Shown here: positions 35,310 to 44,406 of the stretch, one piece after another
How positions within the stretch are numbered: position 1 is the first letter of the stretch
Layout: each line of letters begins with the position of its first letter
NCBI RefSeq assembly: GCF_000282195.1
Contig: NZ_AKJT01000036.1
Location: 62,001 to 126,000, forward strand
Reading direction: 5' to 3'
Source of the DNA: Pseudomonas sp. GM18
GTDB taxonomy: Bacteria > Pseudomonadota > Gammaproteobacteria > Pseudomonadales > Pseudomonadaceae
DNA: 64,000 bases
The notes under the pieces: generated by a model
Databases searched by the model: none
Told to the model about the DNA's origin: nothing
The model's input: only the letters and a program-made list of their open reading frames with translations
Made by a program: the position numbers and the translations under genes

Positions 35310-36128
35310 TCAGGGTACAAACGCCATTACGGAAACAGGAGAACCCGACCCCTCTTTGAGCCGAAGCACGCCAATGACCAGTGTCGTGCCTTTCGCAGGT
35401 AGCTGATCGAGATTAGTCAGACACTCCAGGACGATGCCATCTTTGGCCAGAATCTGGCTGTTGGTGGCGTAAACCGTATCCTGACCTGGATCAGCGCCAT
35501 GTGTATCGATACCGACACCGGCGATTTGGCGTTCTTCAAGCAAAAATTTGGTCGTAGCAGCGCCCACACCGGGAAAGTGTGGGCCTTTCGCGTCTTCATT
35601 GATAAAGCGCTTGGGATCGTTCCACAGGGCTTGCCATCCCGTATAAAACAGCACAACAGAGCCTTGGTCGATGCGCCCGTTAGCCTGTTCCCATTTTTCG
35701 ATGTCCTGGACGCCAATCACATAATCCGGGTTATCCCGAGCCTGGGTTCGTATATCAATCACGACGGCCGGACGCACCAGGGACTCCGGTTTATAGGCAT
35801 CAATCCCGATGGCATTGGGGTGAAAGCTATTGGGCGCGTTCATATGGGTAGCGCTGTGCTCGCCAATACTGAAACGCCGCAGGTAATAACCGTCTTTTTC
35901 CTGTGTAGCCACCACATCGAATGTCACTGGAGGGTCGTTAGGCCACAGTGGAATCGTCGTGCTAATGACATGGCTGAGGTCAATGACCTTTCGAAACTGA
36001 ATACTCTGCATTCCTTTGACGTCCTTATCCTCTGCGAAACTTTTAGCGACGCCGACCGACAGCAAAGCGGCCAGCACGCCGATGGATACCCGTTTAAAAC
36101 AGCTCTTGTTTTGCTTTGATCTCGCCAT
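35310..36128 (-). CDS. exported cyclase-family (kynurenine formamidase-like) protein
   Basis: A 272-residue protein of the PF04199 cyclase family. A signal sequence (about 1-32, ending KSFAE) sends it to the periplasm, unusual for this mostly cytoplasmic group. The metal motif of the family appears as GEHSATHMNAPNSFH in place of the usual HxGTHxDxPxH, so one ligand is altered; VGIDTHGADPGQ fits the second conserved block. It may hydrolyse an amide or a lactone. Convergent with the hybrid kinase gene. Confidence 0.78.
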   Translation of the reverse strand: MARSKQNKSCFKRVSIGVLAALLSVGVAKSFAEDKDVKGMQSIQFRKVIDLSHVISTTIPLWPNDPPVTFDVVATQEKDGYYLRRFSIGEHSATHMNAPNSFHPNAIGIDAYKPESLVRPAVVIDIRTQARDNPDYVIGVQDIEKWEQANGRIDQGSVVLFYTGWQALWNDPKRFINEDAKGPHFPGVGAATTKFLLEERQIAGVGIDTHGADPGQDTVYATNSQILAKDGIVLECLTNLDQLPAKGTTLVIGVLRLKEGSGSPVSVMAFVP

Positions 36129-36339
36129 AACGATTGGCTCCCCCTTTGATCATTAAGGACTCCTACCCTCGAGCCCAGCTGTGGCTCCAGCCATTCTCTA
36201 CTCCCTGTTCGTTGATCCTGAAGAGGTTTGTGTATTGGAGAGTATCAATATTGATCGTTTCAATGCATCACCGTAACCGTCCAGGCGCCCCACTATGCAT
36301 CGACATCATCTCCTTTGAGGCTCGCCGGGCATATTCGCA

Positions 36340-36425
36340 GCACTTTATGCGGGTTGGTCATCCCGTTGCAGGACGGTTGCGATTTGATGGATGTGGTCGG
36401 GCAGCATTTGCGGAAGCAGCTTTAG
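36340..36425 (+). pseudogene. 3' remnant of a paralogue of the gene at 32846-33112
   Basis: From about 36340 to the TAG at 36423-36425 the sequence matches the last part of that gene; the readable end is PLQDGCDLMDVVGQHLRKQL against PLRDGCDLLDVVGRRLRAQL. Just upstream a short deletion shifts the frame and no start is present. Confidence 0.7.
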
Positions 36426-36435
36426 ATCTTCCAAT

Positions 36436-36467
36436 AAAAATGGGCGACTCCAGGGTCGCCCATTCTT
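36436..36467 (+). terminator. copy of the DUF6124-pair terminator behind the gene remnant
   Basis: ATGGGCGAC and GTCGCCCAT form the stem (36440-36448, 36455-36463) around TCCAGG, nearly identical to 33123-33154. It lies in front of no intact gene. Confidence 0.7.
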
Positions 36468-36859
36468 ATATCCGAAACTTTTAAACAGCACCTCCCAAAG
36501 AAGGTGTTCGCCCAGTGTAATGGCCTTGGCAATCCATGCACCGGTAAAGAGCCCTGACACCGGGCGAACGGGAAGGATTTTAATAGAATTTGGCCGATAT
36601 GTCCTCGTGTATAAACGTGAAATTTTGTACACGCAATATTTCGTAAGGCTTCGCTCACACAACGTCTACAAACTTCTGAAACACACCAGTTCGACCATTA
36701 AAATTGATTGTTCTTATACAGCTATCTGCACAAGAACAATCAATACGTACAAGTAATGATCAGCTTGGGTGCTGGCTGGTCATCTTCAACACATCGGTAT
36801 AGATCAGCACAACGCTTTGCCCTACTTTCAGATCCTTCAATTTCGCCCAAAGCTCCAAC

Positions 36860-37930
36860 TCAATACCCGGTCATCTCCAGATACCCCTGCCCCCCATGAC
36901 TGCCGCTCAGCCGCACCGGCCCTTCCCAATAGGGGATGCGCAAGTCCATCCAGGCCTTGGGGTTGAGGGCGTCGATGGTGATTTCGAGGTGCTTGCCCGG
37001 GATTTTGATCGACCAGCGCACAGGCATCGAACGCCCGGCGACCTTGGCGGTATCTTGCGGTGTGAGGCTGAGGTCGTCGGCGTGCAGCAACTGCGTCTGT
37101 CCTTGGGCGTCGATCCAGGTGCCAGTGAGGTATGGCGCGCCGTCCTTTTGCCGCATGCGGTAGAGCATCACCTGCTCGCCGCCGTCCAGGTGCAGGGAGA
37201 ACCAGTCCCATCCGGTCTGGTTGGCGGTCAGCGGTTGGCTGCTCCACTCGCGGTCGAGCCAGGCCGGGCCGTTGACCGTGTAGGTTTTGCCGTCGATTTC
37301 GAGTTGGCCGCTGGCCTGGAAAAACGGCTGGCTGTAGTAGTACGACGCCTGGCCTTGTTCGGATTTCTGGCTGAAGCCTTTGTCTCCCTGAAGCACCAGT
37401 GGCCGGGTTGAAGTCAATCGAAGCTGGTAGCTGAACGCCTTGTCGCGGGCGCTGAGTTGCAGGTCTGCCAGCGGGTTTGCGTCGGTGGCCTGACTGCTGA
37501 AACGCCAGTCGTCGATCCACGCGTTGAACGGCGCCAGGATCACACCGGCCTGGCCGACGCCGCCTCGGGCGTAGCGTTCGGCGGCATGGTGCGCGGTGGC
37601 GGATGTCACGGCCGCATGGCCCAGCCAGATGGTCTGATTGCCCCAGCCGGGTTGCTCGGGCGTCGCTTGCAAGGCGCTGCGAAACAGCGTCCATTGCGCG
37701 CCGAACTCATGGCCCTGATCGTCCTTGAGGTTGGCGGTGACGTACCACCATTCGATGCGAAAGCCATCGTGGGGGCCATGGTCCGCCGGGAAACTGAACA
37801 CTCGCCCGGGCACCACCGGGGTAAATGCGGCGGCCTGATGGCCGAGGCCGGCGAAGCCTTTTTCCGGTGCAGACGTGTTGTCACAGCCGCTCAGCAACGC
37901 CAGCAACAACACGCCGACTTTAATCTTCAT
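36860..37930 (-). CDS. AttH/CrtC-like lipoprotein of an ABC transporter operon
   Basis: From ATG 37930 a 356-residue protein with a lipobox (LLALLSGC, Cys at about 16) and the lipocalin-like AttH/carotenoid hydratase fold. Family marks include FRIEWWYVTANL, WLDREWSSQPL, GWDWFSLHL and MWRIPYWEG-like C-terminal sequence. It is the last gene of a three-gene unit with an FtsX-type permease and an ATPase, the arrangement of attEFGH-like loci. The start overlaps the permease stop by 11 bases. Its ligand is unknown; carotenoid chemistry is unlikely here. Confidence 0.82.
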   Translation of the reverse strand: MKIKVGVLLLALLSGCDNTSAPEKGFAGLGHQAAAFTPVVPGRVFSFPADHGPHDGFRIEWWYVTANLKDDQGHEFGAQWTLFRSALQATPEQPGWGNQTIWLGHAAVTSATAHHAAERYARGGVGQAGVILAPFNAWIDDWRFSSQATDANPLADLQLSARDKAFSYQLRLTSTRPLVLQGDKGFSQKSEQGQASYYYSQPFFQASGQLEIDGKTYTVNGPAWLDREWSSQPLTANQTGWDWFSLHLDGGEQVMLYRMRQKDGAPYLTGTWIDAQGQTQLLHADDLSLTPQDTAKVAGRSMPVRWSIKIPGKHLEITIDALNPKAWMDLRIPYWEGPVRLSGSHGGQGYLEMTGY

Positions 37931-40391
37931 GAGCAAACGTCCTCAGCAGATCCGCCGGTTGCGTGCGATACAGCGAGTACAACGGCCACGCCGATGCGAG
38001 CAACGTGGCGAGCAAGGCCAGGCCCATCAACTGCAACAGTTGCAGCGGAAACACCCGTAGCGGCAAGCGCCAGCCGAAGGCCTGAACGTTGATCACCGTG
38101 TCCAGGCACCACGCCAACGCGATGCCCAACGGCAATGCCAGCACCAACGTCAGCACCGCGAGCAACCAGGTTTGCCCGAGGTTGAGCAGCATCAACTGCC
38201 GCCGCGTCACGCCCAGCGCCCACAGCGGCGCGAGTTGTCCGAGGCGGCTCTGGCTCTGGGTCAGCAGGCTGATGAACAGCGCCACGCCCGCGACGCAAAG
38301 CGTCAGGCTGTTGAGTGCGGCGGTGGCGGCGAAGGTGCGCTCGAACACTTGGGTGGACCAACCCTTGAGCCGGGCCTGATCGACGATGCGGCTGTCGTCC
38401 AGGGCGAAGCGCGCTTGCAGCGCGGTCAGGAACGCGGGAATCGATGCCGGCTCGATGCGCAGGTTGAAACGACTGGGGGTCAGCTGCGGCCAGCCGCGCA
38501 GTAGGTGATTGTTGTTGACCAGCAGATGGCCCTTGGGATTGCCGTAGTCAGCGTAGATCCCGACGATCCGTGGCGACCATGGACCGTTGGGCGTGGCAAT
38601 GGTCATGTGATCACCCAGGCGCACCTTCAACCGCCGGGCCAGTTGTTCGCTGAGCATCAGCGCGTCGTCCTTGGCCAGCCGCTCCCAAGGGTCGTCGCCC
38701 AAGGCTTCCAGCAGTGGCCAGTGCTGGCGATAGGTTGGGTGATCGATCACGCCGAAGACGTCCGCCGGCCAGCCCTGTAACTGAATCGACACTTGCCAGT
38801 TGGGTAGCACCGCGCTGACGTGGGGTTGTTGTTTGAGCCAGGTGTAAAGCTCTCGGGCCTGGGCCGGATTTTGCGGATTGACATACAACTCGGCGGTCAG
38901 GCGTTGTTCGAGCCAGTTGCTGAAGGTCTGGCGGAAACCGGCGGTCATGCTGCCGGCGCCGATGTTAGCCGCCAGCGCCAATAACAGCGCCATCAGGGCC
39001 AGGCTCAGGGCCGGCAACTGCTGACGGCAGTCGGCGACAAACCATTGGCCGAGCACCGAACGACTGTGCCGAAGCACCCGGTTGAGCACGCTGTTCAACA
39101 CTACCGGCAAGGCCAGTGCGGCGCCGATCAACAACGCGGCCATCAGCACGAAACCACTGCTCAGGCTGTCGCCGAACATCAACGCCAGCAACGCGATCAA
39201 CGCCGCCATCGCCGCGACCCAACCCTGGCGCCGCAACCAGCGCGCGTGGGCCTGATGCCAGGCTTGCGGATCGGCCAGCGCCAGCAACGGCAAGCGCGCT
39301 GCTCGCAGCAAACTGTTGGTACCGGCGAGCAAGGCGCCGAGCAGGCTCAGACCGATACCACTGAACCACCACAGCGGGCTTAGGCTCAACTGGCCCGGCA
39401 CTTCGGCGCCGTACAAGCCGCGCAAACTGGCGGCGACATCCGGCAACAGCACGCCGGCCAGCAGGTAGCCGCTGACCACGCCGGCGACACCACCGATCAA
39501 CGCCAGACATCCCAGCTCGACGGCGAGGCCGGCAATCAACATTCGCGCGCTGACGCCACAGGCGCGCAGGGTTCTGAGCAAGCCTCGACGTTGCTCCAGC
39601 GCCAGGCCGATCGCCGCGTGCACGATGAACAGGCCAACCACGAACGACAGAAAGCCCAAAGCGTCGAGGTTCAGGTGGAAGCTCTCGGTCAGGCGCGCAA
39701 GATTGTTTTCTTCGCCGCTGCTGATGAGCTGGAGTTGGCCCTTGAACTGATCAGGCAGGGGCGCGGTGAAATCCTTGGGCAGCAGCAGGCGCGACAGTTG
39801 ATCGGGCATCTGCAGAATCTGCTGGGCGAAGCCGATGTCCACCAGCAACACACCGGGGGCCATGTCGGGCTGGGCACGCAGGGGCGGCAAGGCGATACCG
39901 CTCTGGGCCACCGGTGTTTCACCTTCACCCAGGCCCAACGCCTGCAAGGTCTGCGGCGAAATCCAGGTGCTGCCCGGCGCCGTGAAGAACTCGACAACCT
40001 GCTCGATCGGCAACAACCGCCCGGCCACTGCGGAACCGGCCGGCAGCGACACCGGCTCAATGCCCATCAATTGCAAGCGCTGGTCTTCATGGCCCTTGAG
40101 CGTCACCCGGCCTCGCAACACCGGCGATACCGGCCAACCCGCGCGACGCAGGTCGATAAACAATTGCTGAGGGAACACTCCGCCGCCGGGCGCGCTGAGG
40201 CTGGCTTGAGGTTCGCCGCCGATCAACTGACTGGCCCGCGCGTAGCTTTCTCGCGCTTGGCTGTTCAGCGCCTGCACACCGGTCAGCAGACTGGTGGCGA
40301 GCCAGAGCCCGGTCAGCACACTGAAAAATTGCACCGGGTGTTGCCGCCAATGGCTGAGCAGCGCCCGCAATGTCTCGCGAAAAACCCGCAC
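37920..40391 (-). CDS. FtsX-family ABC transporter permease
   Basis: An 823-residue permease with two FtsX/MacB-like halves, each with a large periplasmic region and a group of membrane segments (roughly 30-50, 250-470 and 690-810). The start GTG 40391 lies one base behind the ATPase stop; an ATG at 40424 would overlap the ATPase by 32 bases. Such permeases act in lipoprotein or macrolide handling and use mechanotransmission instead of moving a substrate through the membrane. Partner ATPase and lipoprotein are adjacent. Confidence 0.83.
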   Translation of the reverse strand: MRVFRETLRALLSHWRQHPVQFFSVLTGLWLATSLLTGVQALNSQARESYARASQLIGGEPQASLSAPGGGVFPQQLFIDLRRAGWPVSPVLRGRVTLKGHEDQRLQLMGIEPVSLPAGSAVAGRLLPIEQVVEFFTAPGSTWISPQTLQALGLGEGETPVAQSGIALPPLRAQPDMAPGVLLVDIGFAQQILQMPDQLSRLLLPKDFTAPLPDQFKGQLQLISSGEENNLARLTESFHLNLDALGFLSFVVGLFIVHAAIGLALEQRRGLLRTLRACGVSARMLIAGLAVELGCLALIGGVAGVVSGYLLAGVLLPDVAASLRGLYGAEVPGQLSLSPLWWFSGIGLSLLGALLAGTNSLLRAARLPLLALADPQAWHQAHARWLRRQGWVAAMAALIALLALMFGDSLSSGFVLMAALLIGAALALPVVLNSVLNRVLRHSRSVLGQWFVADCRQQLPALSLALMALLLALAANIGAGSMTAGFRQTFSNWLEQRLTAELYVNPQNPAQARELYTWLKQQPHVSAVLPNWQVSIQLQGWPADVFGVIDHPTYRQHWPLLEALGDDPWERLAKDDALMLSEQLARRLKVRLGDHMTIATPNGPWSPRIVGIYADYGNPKGHLLVNNNHLLRGWPQLTPSRFNLRIEPASIPAFLTALQARFALDDSRIVDQARLKGWSTQVFERTFAATAALNSLTLCVAGVALFISLLTQSQSRLGQLAPLWALGVTRRQLMLLNLGQTWLLAVLTLVLALPLGIALAWCLDTVINVQAFGWRLPLRVFPLQLLQLMGLALLATLLASAWPLYSLYRTQPADLLRTFAHED

Positions 40392-40392
40392 T

Positions 40393-41061
40393 TCAGCGCT
40401 CGTCCGCGCCAGCCAGACGGCCACCGTGCAGCACCACTTTTTCCGCCAGCCGCGCGGCGACCCGTGGGCTGTGAGTGACCATTAGCAACGTCGTCGGGCT
40501 GTCGTCGAGCAGCTCCAGTAATAACTTCAACACCTCATCGCTGGTGGCTTCATCAAGACTGCCGGTGGGTTCGTCGGCCAGCAGCAGTTTCGGTTGCGAG
40601 GCCAACGCCCTGCCAAGTGCAACTCGTTGTTGTTGCCCGCCAGACAGTTGTTCCGGATAGCGCAGCAGCAGGTCTCCCAATCCGAGACGCTGCACCAGAT
40701 GCGCCTGCCAACGCGGATCGTGGCGCCCGGCCAGACGCGCCTGAAACGCCAGATTGTCCTCGACCCGCAAACTGCCGATCAGGTTGAACTGCTGAAACAC
40801 CAGGCCGATTTCGGTGCGCCGCCAGTTAGCCAATTGGCCTTCGTTCATCTGCTCCAGCCGATGCTCGCCGCTGCGAATGCTGCCGCGATCGACCTTGTCC
40901 AGGCCGGCGATCAGGTGCAGCAAGGTGCTTTTGCCACTGCCCGACTCGCCCATCAACGCCAGGCTGCTGCCGGGTTTCAACGTGAGGTCGACGCCTTGCA
41001 GCACCGGCAATGGGCCTTGGGGGGTGGCGTAGCTTTTGAAGACGCCCTGGACGTGGAGCAT
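40393..41061 (-). CDS. ABC transporter ATP-binding protein (MacB/LolD-like)
   Basis: From ATG 41061 a 222-residue ATPase of the LolD/MacB type. Walker A GESGSGKST, the signature LSGGQQQR, Walker B LLLADEP and the switch His in VTHSP are all present. An in-frame ATG at 41109 would add 16 residues and has no better ribosome site. First gene of the unit with the permease and lipoprotein. Confidence 0.9.
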   Translation of the reverse strand: MLHVQGVFKSYATPQGPLPVLQGVDLTLKPGSSLALMGESGSGKSTLLHLIAGLDKVDRGSIRSGEHRLEQMNEGQLANWRRTEIGLVFQQFNLIGSLRVEDNLAFQARLAGRHDPRWQAHLVQRLGLGDLLLRYPEQLSGGQQQRVALGRALASQPKLLLADEPTGSLDEATSDEVLKLLLELLDDSPTTLLMVTHSPRVAARLAEKVVLHGGRLAGADER

Positions 41062-41176
41062 GAAGGGAAACTCTCTTTGATGAGCTTGGGGCAAGGATAG
41101 AGAGTACACCCGATGATCTTTGGTTGAACGGTCTGACGACTTGCCCGCGAATAGGCCCGCTCATTCACTCAAAATC

Positions 41177-42874
41177 TCACTCCCCCACCGCCACACTCGG
41201 CACCACCGGCCCCGGCGTCACAATGCTCTTCAGGTCAATGTACTTCCACGCCGGCACAGCGCCGAGCCGCGCATTGAAGCGATAGTTGAAGGTGAAATCA
41301 TCCGCCGTCGACACGCTCAACGGTTTGCCATACACCGCCTCGATCCCCGCCAGGTCATAGCCCATCAACTGCAGCAACGTCGGGAAGATGTTGTAGTGAC
41401 TGGAGCGATCCTTGTTGGCCGGCAATTGCGCCTGCCAGTCCTGGGTCTTCAAATCGCTGCCCGAAATCACCACCAACGGCACTAAGCCCTCCTCCTCTAC
41501 CGGATCACTGCCGCAGTGAGTGTTGAGCCCCGGGTTACCGCGCTCATGCAGATCCTGCCCATGGTCCGAGGTGTAGATCAGCAACGCATTGCGCAAATCC
41601 GCCTGGGCGAAAACCCGTGCGAAGAACTCGCCGACATTCCACAGCACAGTATTTTTGTAGGCATTGCGGTACAGCACCCAATCATCCGGCTGACCGTTGA
41701 AGCCATCGCGCTTACCGGTGTCCGCCACCTCGACAAACTGCCCCCGAGGCAAGGTCGGGCGGTAGGCCATAAACGCATCCGGGTATTTGTCGTGTACCGG
41801 AAAATGCGCGCCGACCTTGTTGATCACCACCAGTTCCGGCGTGCCGTCGTTGAGCAGATCGATCAACCTGGCCGCCGCGGCCATGTCGCGGTCACGCACA
41901 CTGGTCTGGTCGAATTGCACGAACTCGTCGATGTCCTGCTTCTCGGCAGCGTTCATCAGGTTCTGCAAGTTGCCGCCCGTGCGCTGGGCATCGATATAAA
42001 CCGTGCGCAGCCCGGCCTTTTTCGCGTACTGCCAGATCGACGGCAGCGTGGTGTTGATCCGCATGTAATCGGCGCGGGTGCCGCCATAGCGCAGGGTGAC
42101 GTTGGTGTCGGCGCTGCAATTGGCGATGGACGCGGCGTAGCCGTAATTGAAGATATCCACGCCCGGATGCGCTTCCTTGAGGTTGCTGTGCACACCGAAC
42201 GGCGTGTTGATGTCCAGGTAGTTGCCGGAAATGCTCTCGTCGATGATCAGTACGATGTCGTGGCCCACCGGCTGATCGATGCGCGCCAGGCTCACCGGCT
42301 CGCGCGGGCCGACGGTGTTGTGCAGCGCTTCATAGGTAAACAGATTCAGATAAGCCAACGGCGTGTACATGATCGGCAAGCCACGGGCGCCCTCGCCGGC
42401 CCGCACGAACAGCACGACACTGAGCAGCAACACCCCGAGCACCGGCGCCGCCACCAACAGCGCCCCCGGCAACGGCAGCCGTCGACGCGGCTTGAGCCCG
42501 ATACCCAACAGCAGCAACAAGCCACTGACTATCGCGCCGATGATCGCATCGCGGTACTGGTAAGCCGCTTCCTGAATGAACCCGCCGGAATACACCAGCG
42601 ACACAAAACTGCTGTAAGTCAGGTAACCGGCAGTCACTTGCGTGTAAACGTCAAAGAAAACCGCCGAGCCAAACATCGCCAACGCAAACAAATGACGGAT
42701 CAGCGTCTGACGAATGTACGCGGTCATGAACAGCGCGATCGTCAGCACCACGAACATCCCGCCATACAGCAACATCGGCAAACCGATGCCCAACGCGTCG
42801 AGACGGTCGAGGTAAAAGTCGTAGCTTTTGAGTAAATACAGAACCAGCAACAGTTCCTTGAGGTATCGGATCAT
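41177..42874 (-). CDS. membrane sulfatase / phosphoethanolamine-transferase-like protein
   Basis: A 565-residue protein with about five N-terminal membrane segments (to about residue 160) and a periplasmic alkaline-phosphatase-fold domain. The nucleophile region reads IDESISGNY (about 211-219) in place of the GE(S/T)xR typical of EptA-type enzymes. YTSDHGQDLHE and GAHFPVHDKYP supply the other metal-site motifs. It probably transfers or removes a phospho-group on a lipid or envelope glycan; the acceptor is unknown. It lies between the ABC unit and the exopolysaccharide operon, in the opposite direction to the latter. Confidence 0.8.
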   Translation of the reverse strand: MIRYLKELLLVLYLLKSYDFYLDRLDALGIGLPMLLYGGMFVVLTIALFMTAYIRQTLIRHLFALAMFGSAVFFDVYTQVTAGYLTYSSFVSLVYSGGFIQEAAYQYRDAIIGAIVSGLLLLLGIGLKPRRRLPLPGALLVAAPVLGVLLLSVVLFVRAGEGARGLPIMYTPLAYLNLFTYEALHNTVGPREPVSLARIDQPVGHDIVLIIDESISGNYLDINTPFGVHSNLKEAHPGVDIFNYGYAASIANCSADTNVTLRYGGTRADYMRINTTLPSIWQYAKKAGLRTVYIDAQRTGGNLQNLMNAAEKQDIDEFVQFDQTSVRDRDMAAAARLIDLLNDGTPELVVINKVGAHFPVHDKYPDAFMAYRPTLPRGQFVEVADTGKRDGFNGQPDDWVLYRNAYKNTVLWNVGEFFARVFAQADLRNALLIYTSDHGQDLHERGNPGLNTHCGSDPVEEEGLVPLVVISGSDLKTQDWQAQLPANKDRSSHYNIFPTLLQLMGYDLAGIEAVYGKPLSVSTADDFTFNYRFNARLGAVPAWKYIDLKSIVTPGPVVPSVAVGE

Positions 42875-43271
42875 GGTGGTGCAGTACCTCCATGGCCGCC
42901 ATTAGCCTATGGAAACCAATGATTATCAGCCATTTTCTGACACTAGCACCGAGCCACGGAAGCGCAAGAAATGCCGGTTTTTTGCCAAAAGCGTCAAAAA
43001 AACATTGACTCAAATCTGACACCCAAAAACGCCTGTAACCCTTGTAATACAAGCCTTTCGACCGTTTATCGTTTTCTTGAAACCCTCAGCAAGCCCTCAA
43101 AACCGCGACAAATCCAGCAACGGCAAGCACTTGATAGCAAATAGCCCTTGAAATCAGGGTTTCCAGCCCACGCTACCCGTCATTTTGCTGACACGCTTTC
43201 CCAAGGCTGGGCTATACCCCTTTTGACAGTCTCATTTCAGTTACATCCACCGTCTTACGAGGCGCGCCAAT
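42875..43271. other. intergenic region ahead of the exopolysaccharide operon
   Basis: Nearly 400 bases with no gene. It must hold the divergent promoters of the sulfatase-like gene and the exopolysaccharide operon. I see AT-rich runs at 42980-43010 and 43040-43080, but no promoter good enough to name. Confidence 0.5.
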
Positions 43272-43355
43272 ATGGACGTAAGCGTATTTGGTACGGGCTA
43301 CGTCGGCCTGATCCAAGCTGCGGCATTGGCTGCTCCCGAGGCGCCACGATCATGA
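43272..43355 (+). pseudogene. 27-codon remnant of a UDP-glucose 6-dehydrogenase gene
   Basis: An ATG at 43272 with GAGG upstream opens MDVSVFGTGYVGLIQAAALA, the NAD-binding start of UDP-glucose/GDP-mannose dehydrogenases (VFGTGYVGL). After about 20 residues the match ends and a stop follows at 43353-43355. The stop overlaps the ATG of the epimerase gene (ATGA). The rest of ugd seems to have been removed by an internal deletion, leaving its ribosome site and start as a coupled leader. Confidence 0.7.
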
Positions 43356-44395
43356 AGATACTCGTCACTGGAGCCGCCGGCTTCATTGGTGCCCATTGTG
43401 TGTTGCGGCTGTTGAGCGACGGGCATCAGGTGTGCGGGCTGGACAACTTCAATGACTACTACGACCCGCAACTCAAACATGATCGCGTGGATTGGGTACG
43501 CGAGCAGGTCGGCGATTTCCCCCTCGCAAAAGTCGACCTGGCCGATACCGAGGCCCTCGACGCACTGTTCGAGTGTGAACAACCGGAAGTGGTGATTCAC
43601 CTCGCGGCCCAGGCCGGGGTGCGGCACTCCCTGGAAAATCCCCGGGCCTACCTCGACAGCAATCTGAGCGGGTTCCTCAACATTCTCGAAAGCTGCCGTC
43701 ACCACCCGGTCAGGCACTTGATCTATGCCTCGTCCAGTTCGGTGTACGGCGCCAACCAGCACACGCCTTATTCGGTCAAGGACAACGTCGACCATCCGAT
43801 GTCGCTGTACGCCGCGACCAAAAAAGCCAACGAGTCGATGGCCCACAGCTACAGCCATCTGTTCGGCATTCCCTGCACCGGTTTGCGTTTTTTCACTGTG
43901 TACGGGCCCTGGGGCCGGCCCGACATGTCGCCGATCCAGTTCGCCCGGGCGATTGTCGAAGGTCAGCCGCTGAAACTGTTCAACTACGGCCAGCACCAGC
44001 GGGACTTCACCTACATCGACGACATCATCGAGAGCATCGCCCGCCTGATCGAACGCGCGCCCCAGCCCGCACCGGACTGGAACCGCGAGCAACCGGACCC
44101 GGCCAGCAGCATGGCGCCATGGCGCATTTACAACATTGGCGGACAGCAGCCGGTAGCGCTCAAGGACTACCTGGCGCTGCTGGAAAAGCACCTTGGGCAA
44201 AAGGCCCTCGTCGAGTTGTTGCCCCTGCAACCGGGTGACGTGCTCAACACCTGCGCCGATGCCAGCGATCTGGCACAGGCCACCGGTTTCCAGCCACGGA
44301 TAGAGCTGGATGAAGGACTCGGACGATTCATCGCCTGGTTCCGTGACTACTACCCACTGCGTAGCGCCCACTCGCCATTCATGGCAGGGCTTTAG
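43352..44395 (+). CDS. NAD-dependent epimerase, probable UDP-glucuronate 4-epimerase
   Basis: A 347-residue extended SDR. The NAD motif GAAGFIG (about 7-13), the active-site SSSSVYG and YAATKKANE (YxxxK) are present, and GLRFFTVYGPWGRPDM matches the CapI/GalE-like epimerases that make UDP-galacturonate from UDP-glucuronate. It begins at 43352 inside an ATGA overlap with the ugd remnant; reading upstream in its own frame gives only unlikely sequence. It should supply a nucleotide sugar for the exopolysaccharide, but the UDP-glucuronate must now be made by a dehydrogenase encoded elsewhere. Confidence 0.87.
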   Translation: MKILVTGAAGFIGAHCVLRLLSDGHQVCGLDNFNDYYDPQLKHDRVDWVREQVGDFPLAKVDLADTEALDALFECEQPEVVIHLAAQAGVRHSLENPRAYLDSNLSGFLNILESCRHHPVRHLIYASSSSVYGANQHTPYSVKDNVDHPMSLYAATKKANESMAHSYSHLFGIPCTGLRFFTVYGPWGRPDMSPIQFARAIVEGQPLKLFNYGQHQRDFTYIDDIIESIARLIERAPQPAPDWNREQPDPASSMAPWRIYNIGGQQPVALKDYLALLEKHLGQKALVELLPLQPGDVLNTCADASDLAQATGFQPRIELDEGLGRFIAWFRDYYPLRSAHSPFMAGL

Positions 44396-44406
44396 CGGAG
44401 GACTCT

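Larger units (their letters stand above)
36129..36859. other. 731-base intergenic region with a gene remnant and terminator
   Basis: No intact gene is supported. It contains the damaged copy of the 3' end of the small gene at 32846-33112 and its terminator (about 36340-36467). About 36605-36690 also resembles 33180-33250, the sequence that follows the intact copy. Confidence 0.65.

Noticed and set aside
43148..44395. Longer start for the epimerase, 68 codons upstream
   Set aside because: The extra residues are unlike any epimerase N-terminus, and the region instead encodes the ugd remnant in another frame; ATG 43352 begins the Rossmann strand.
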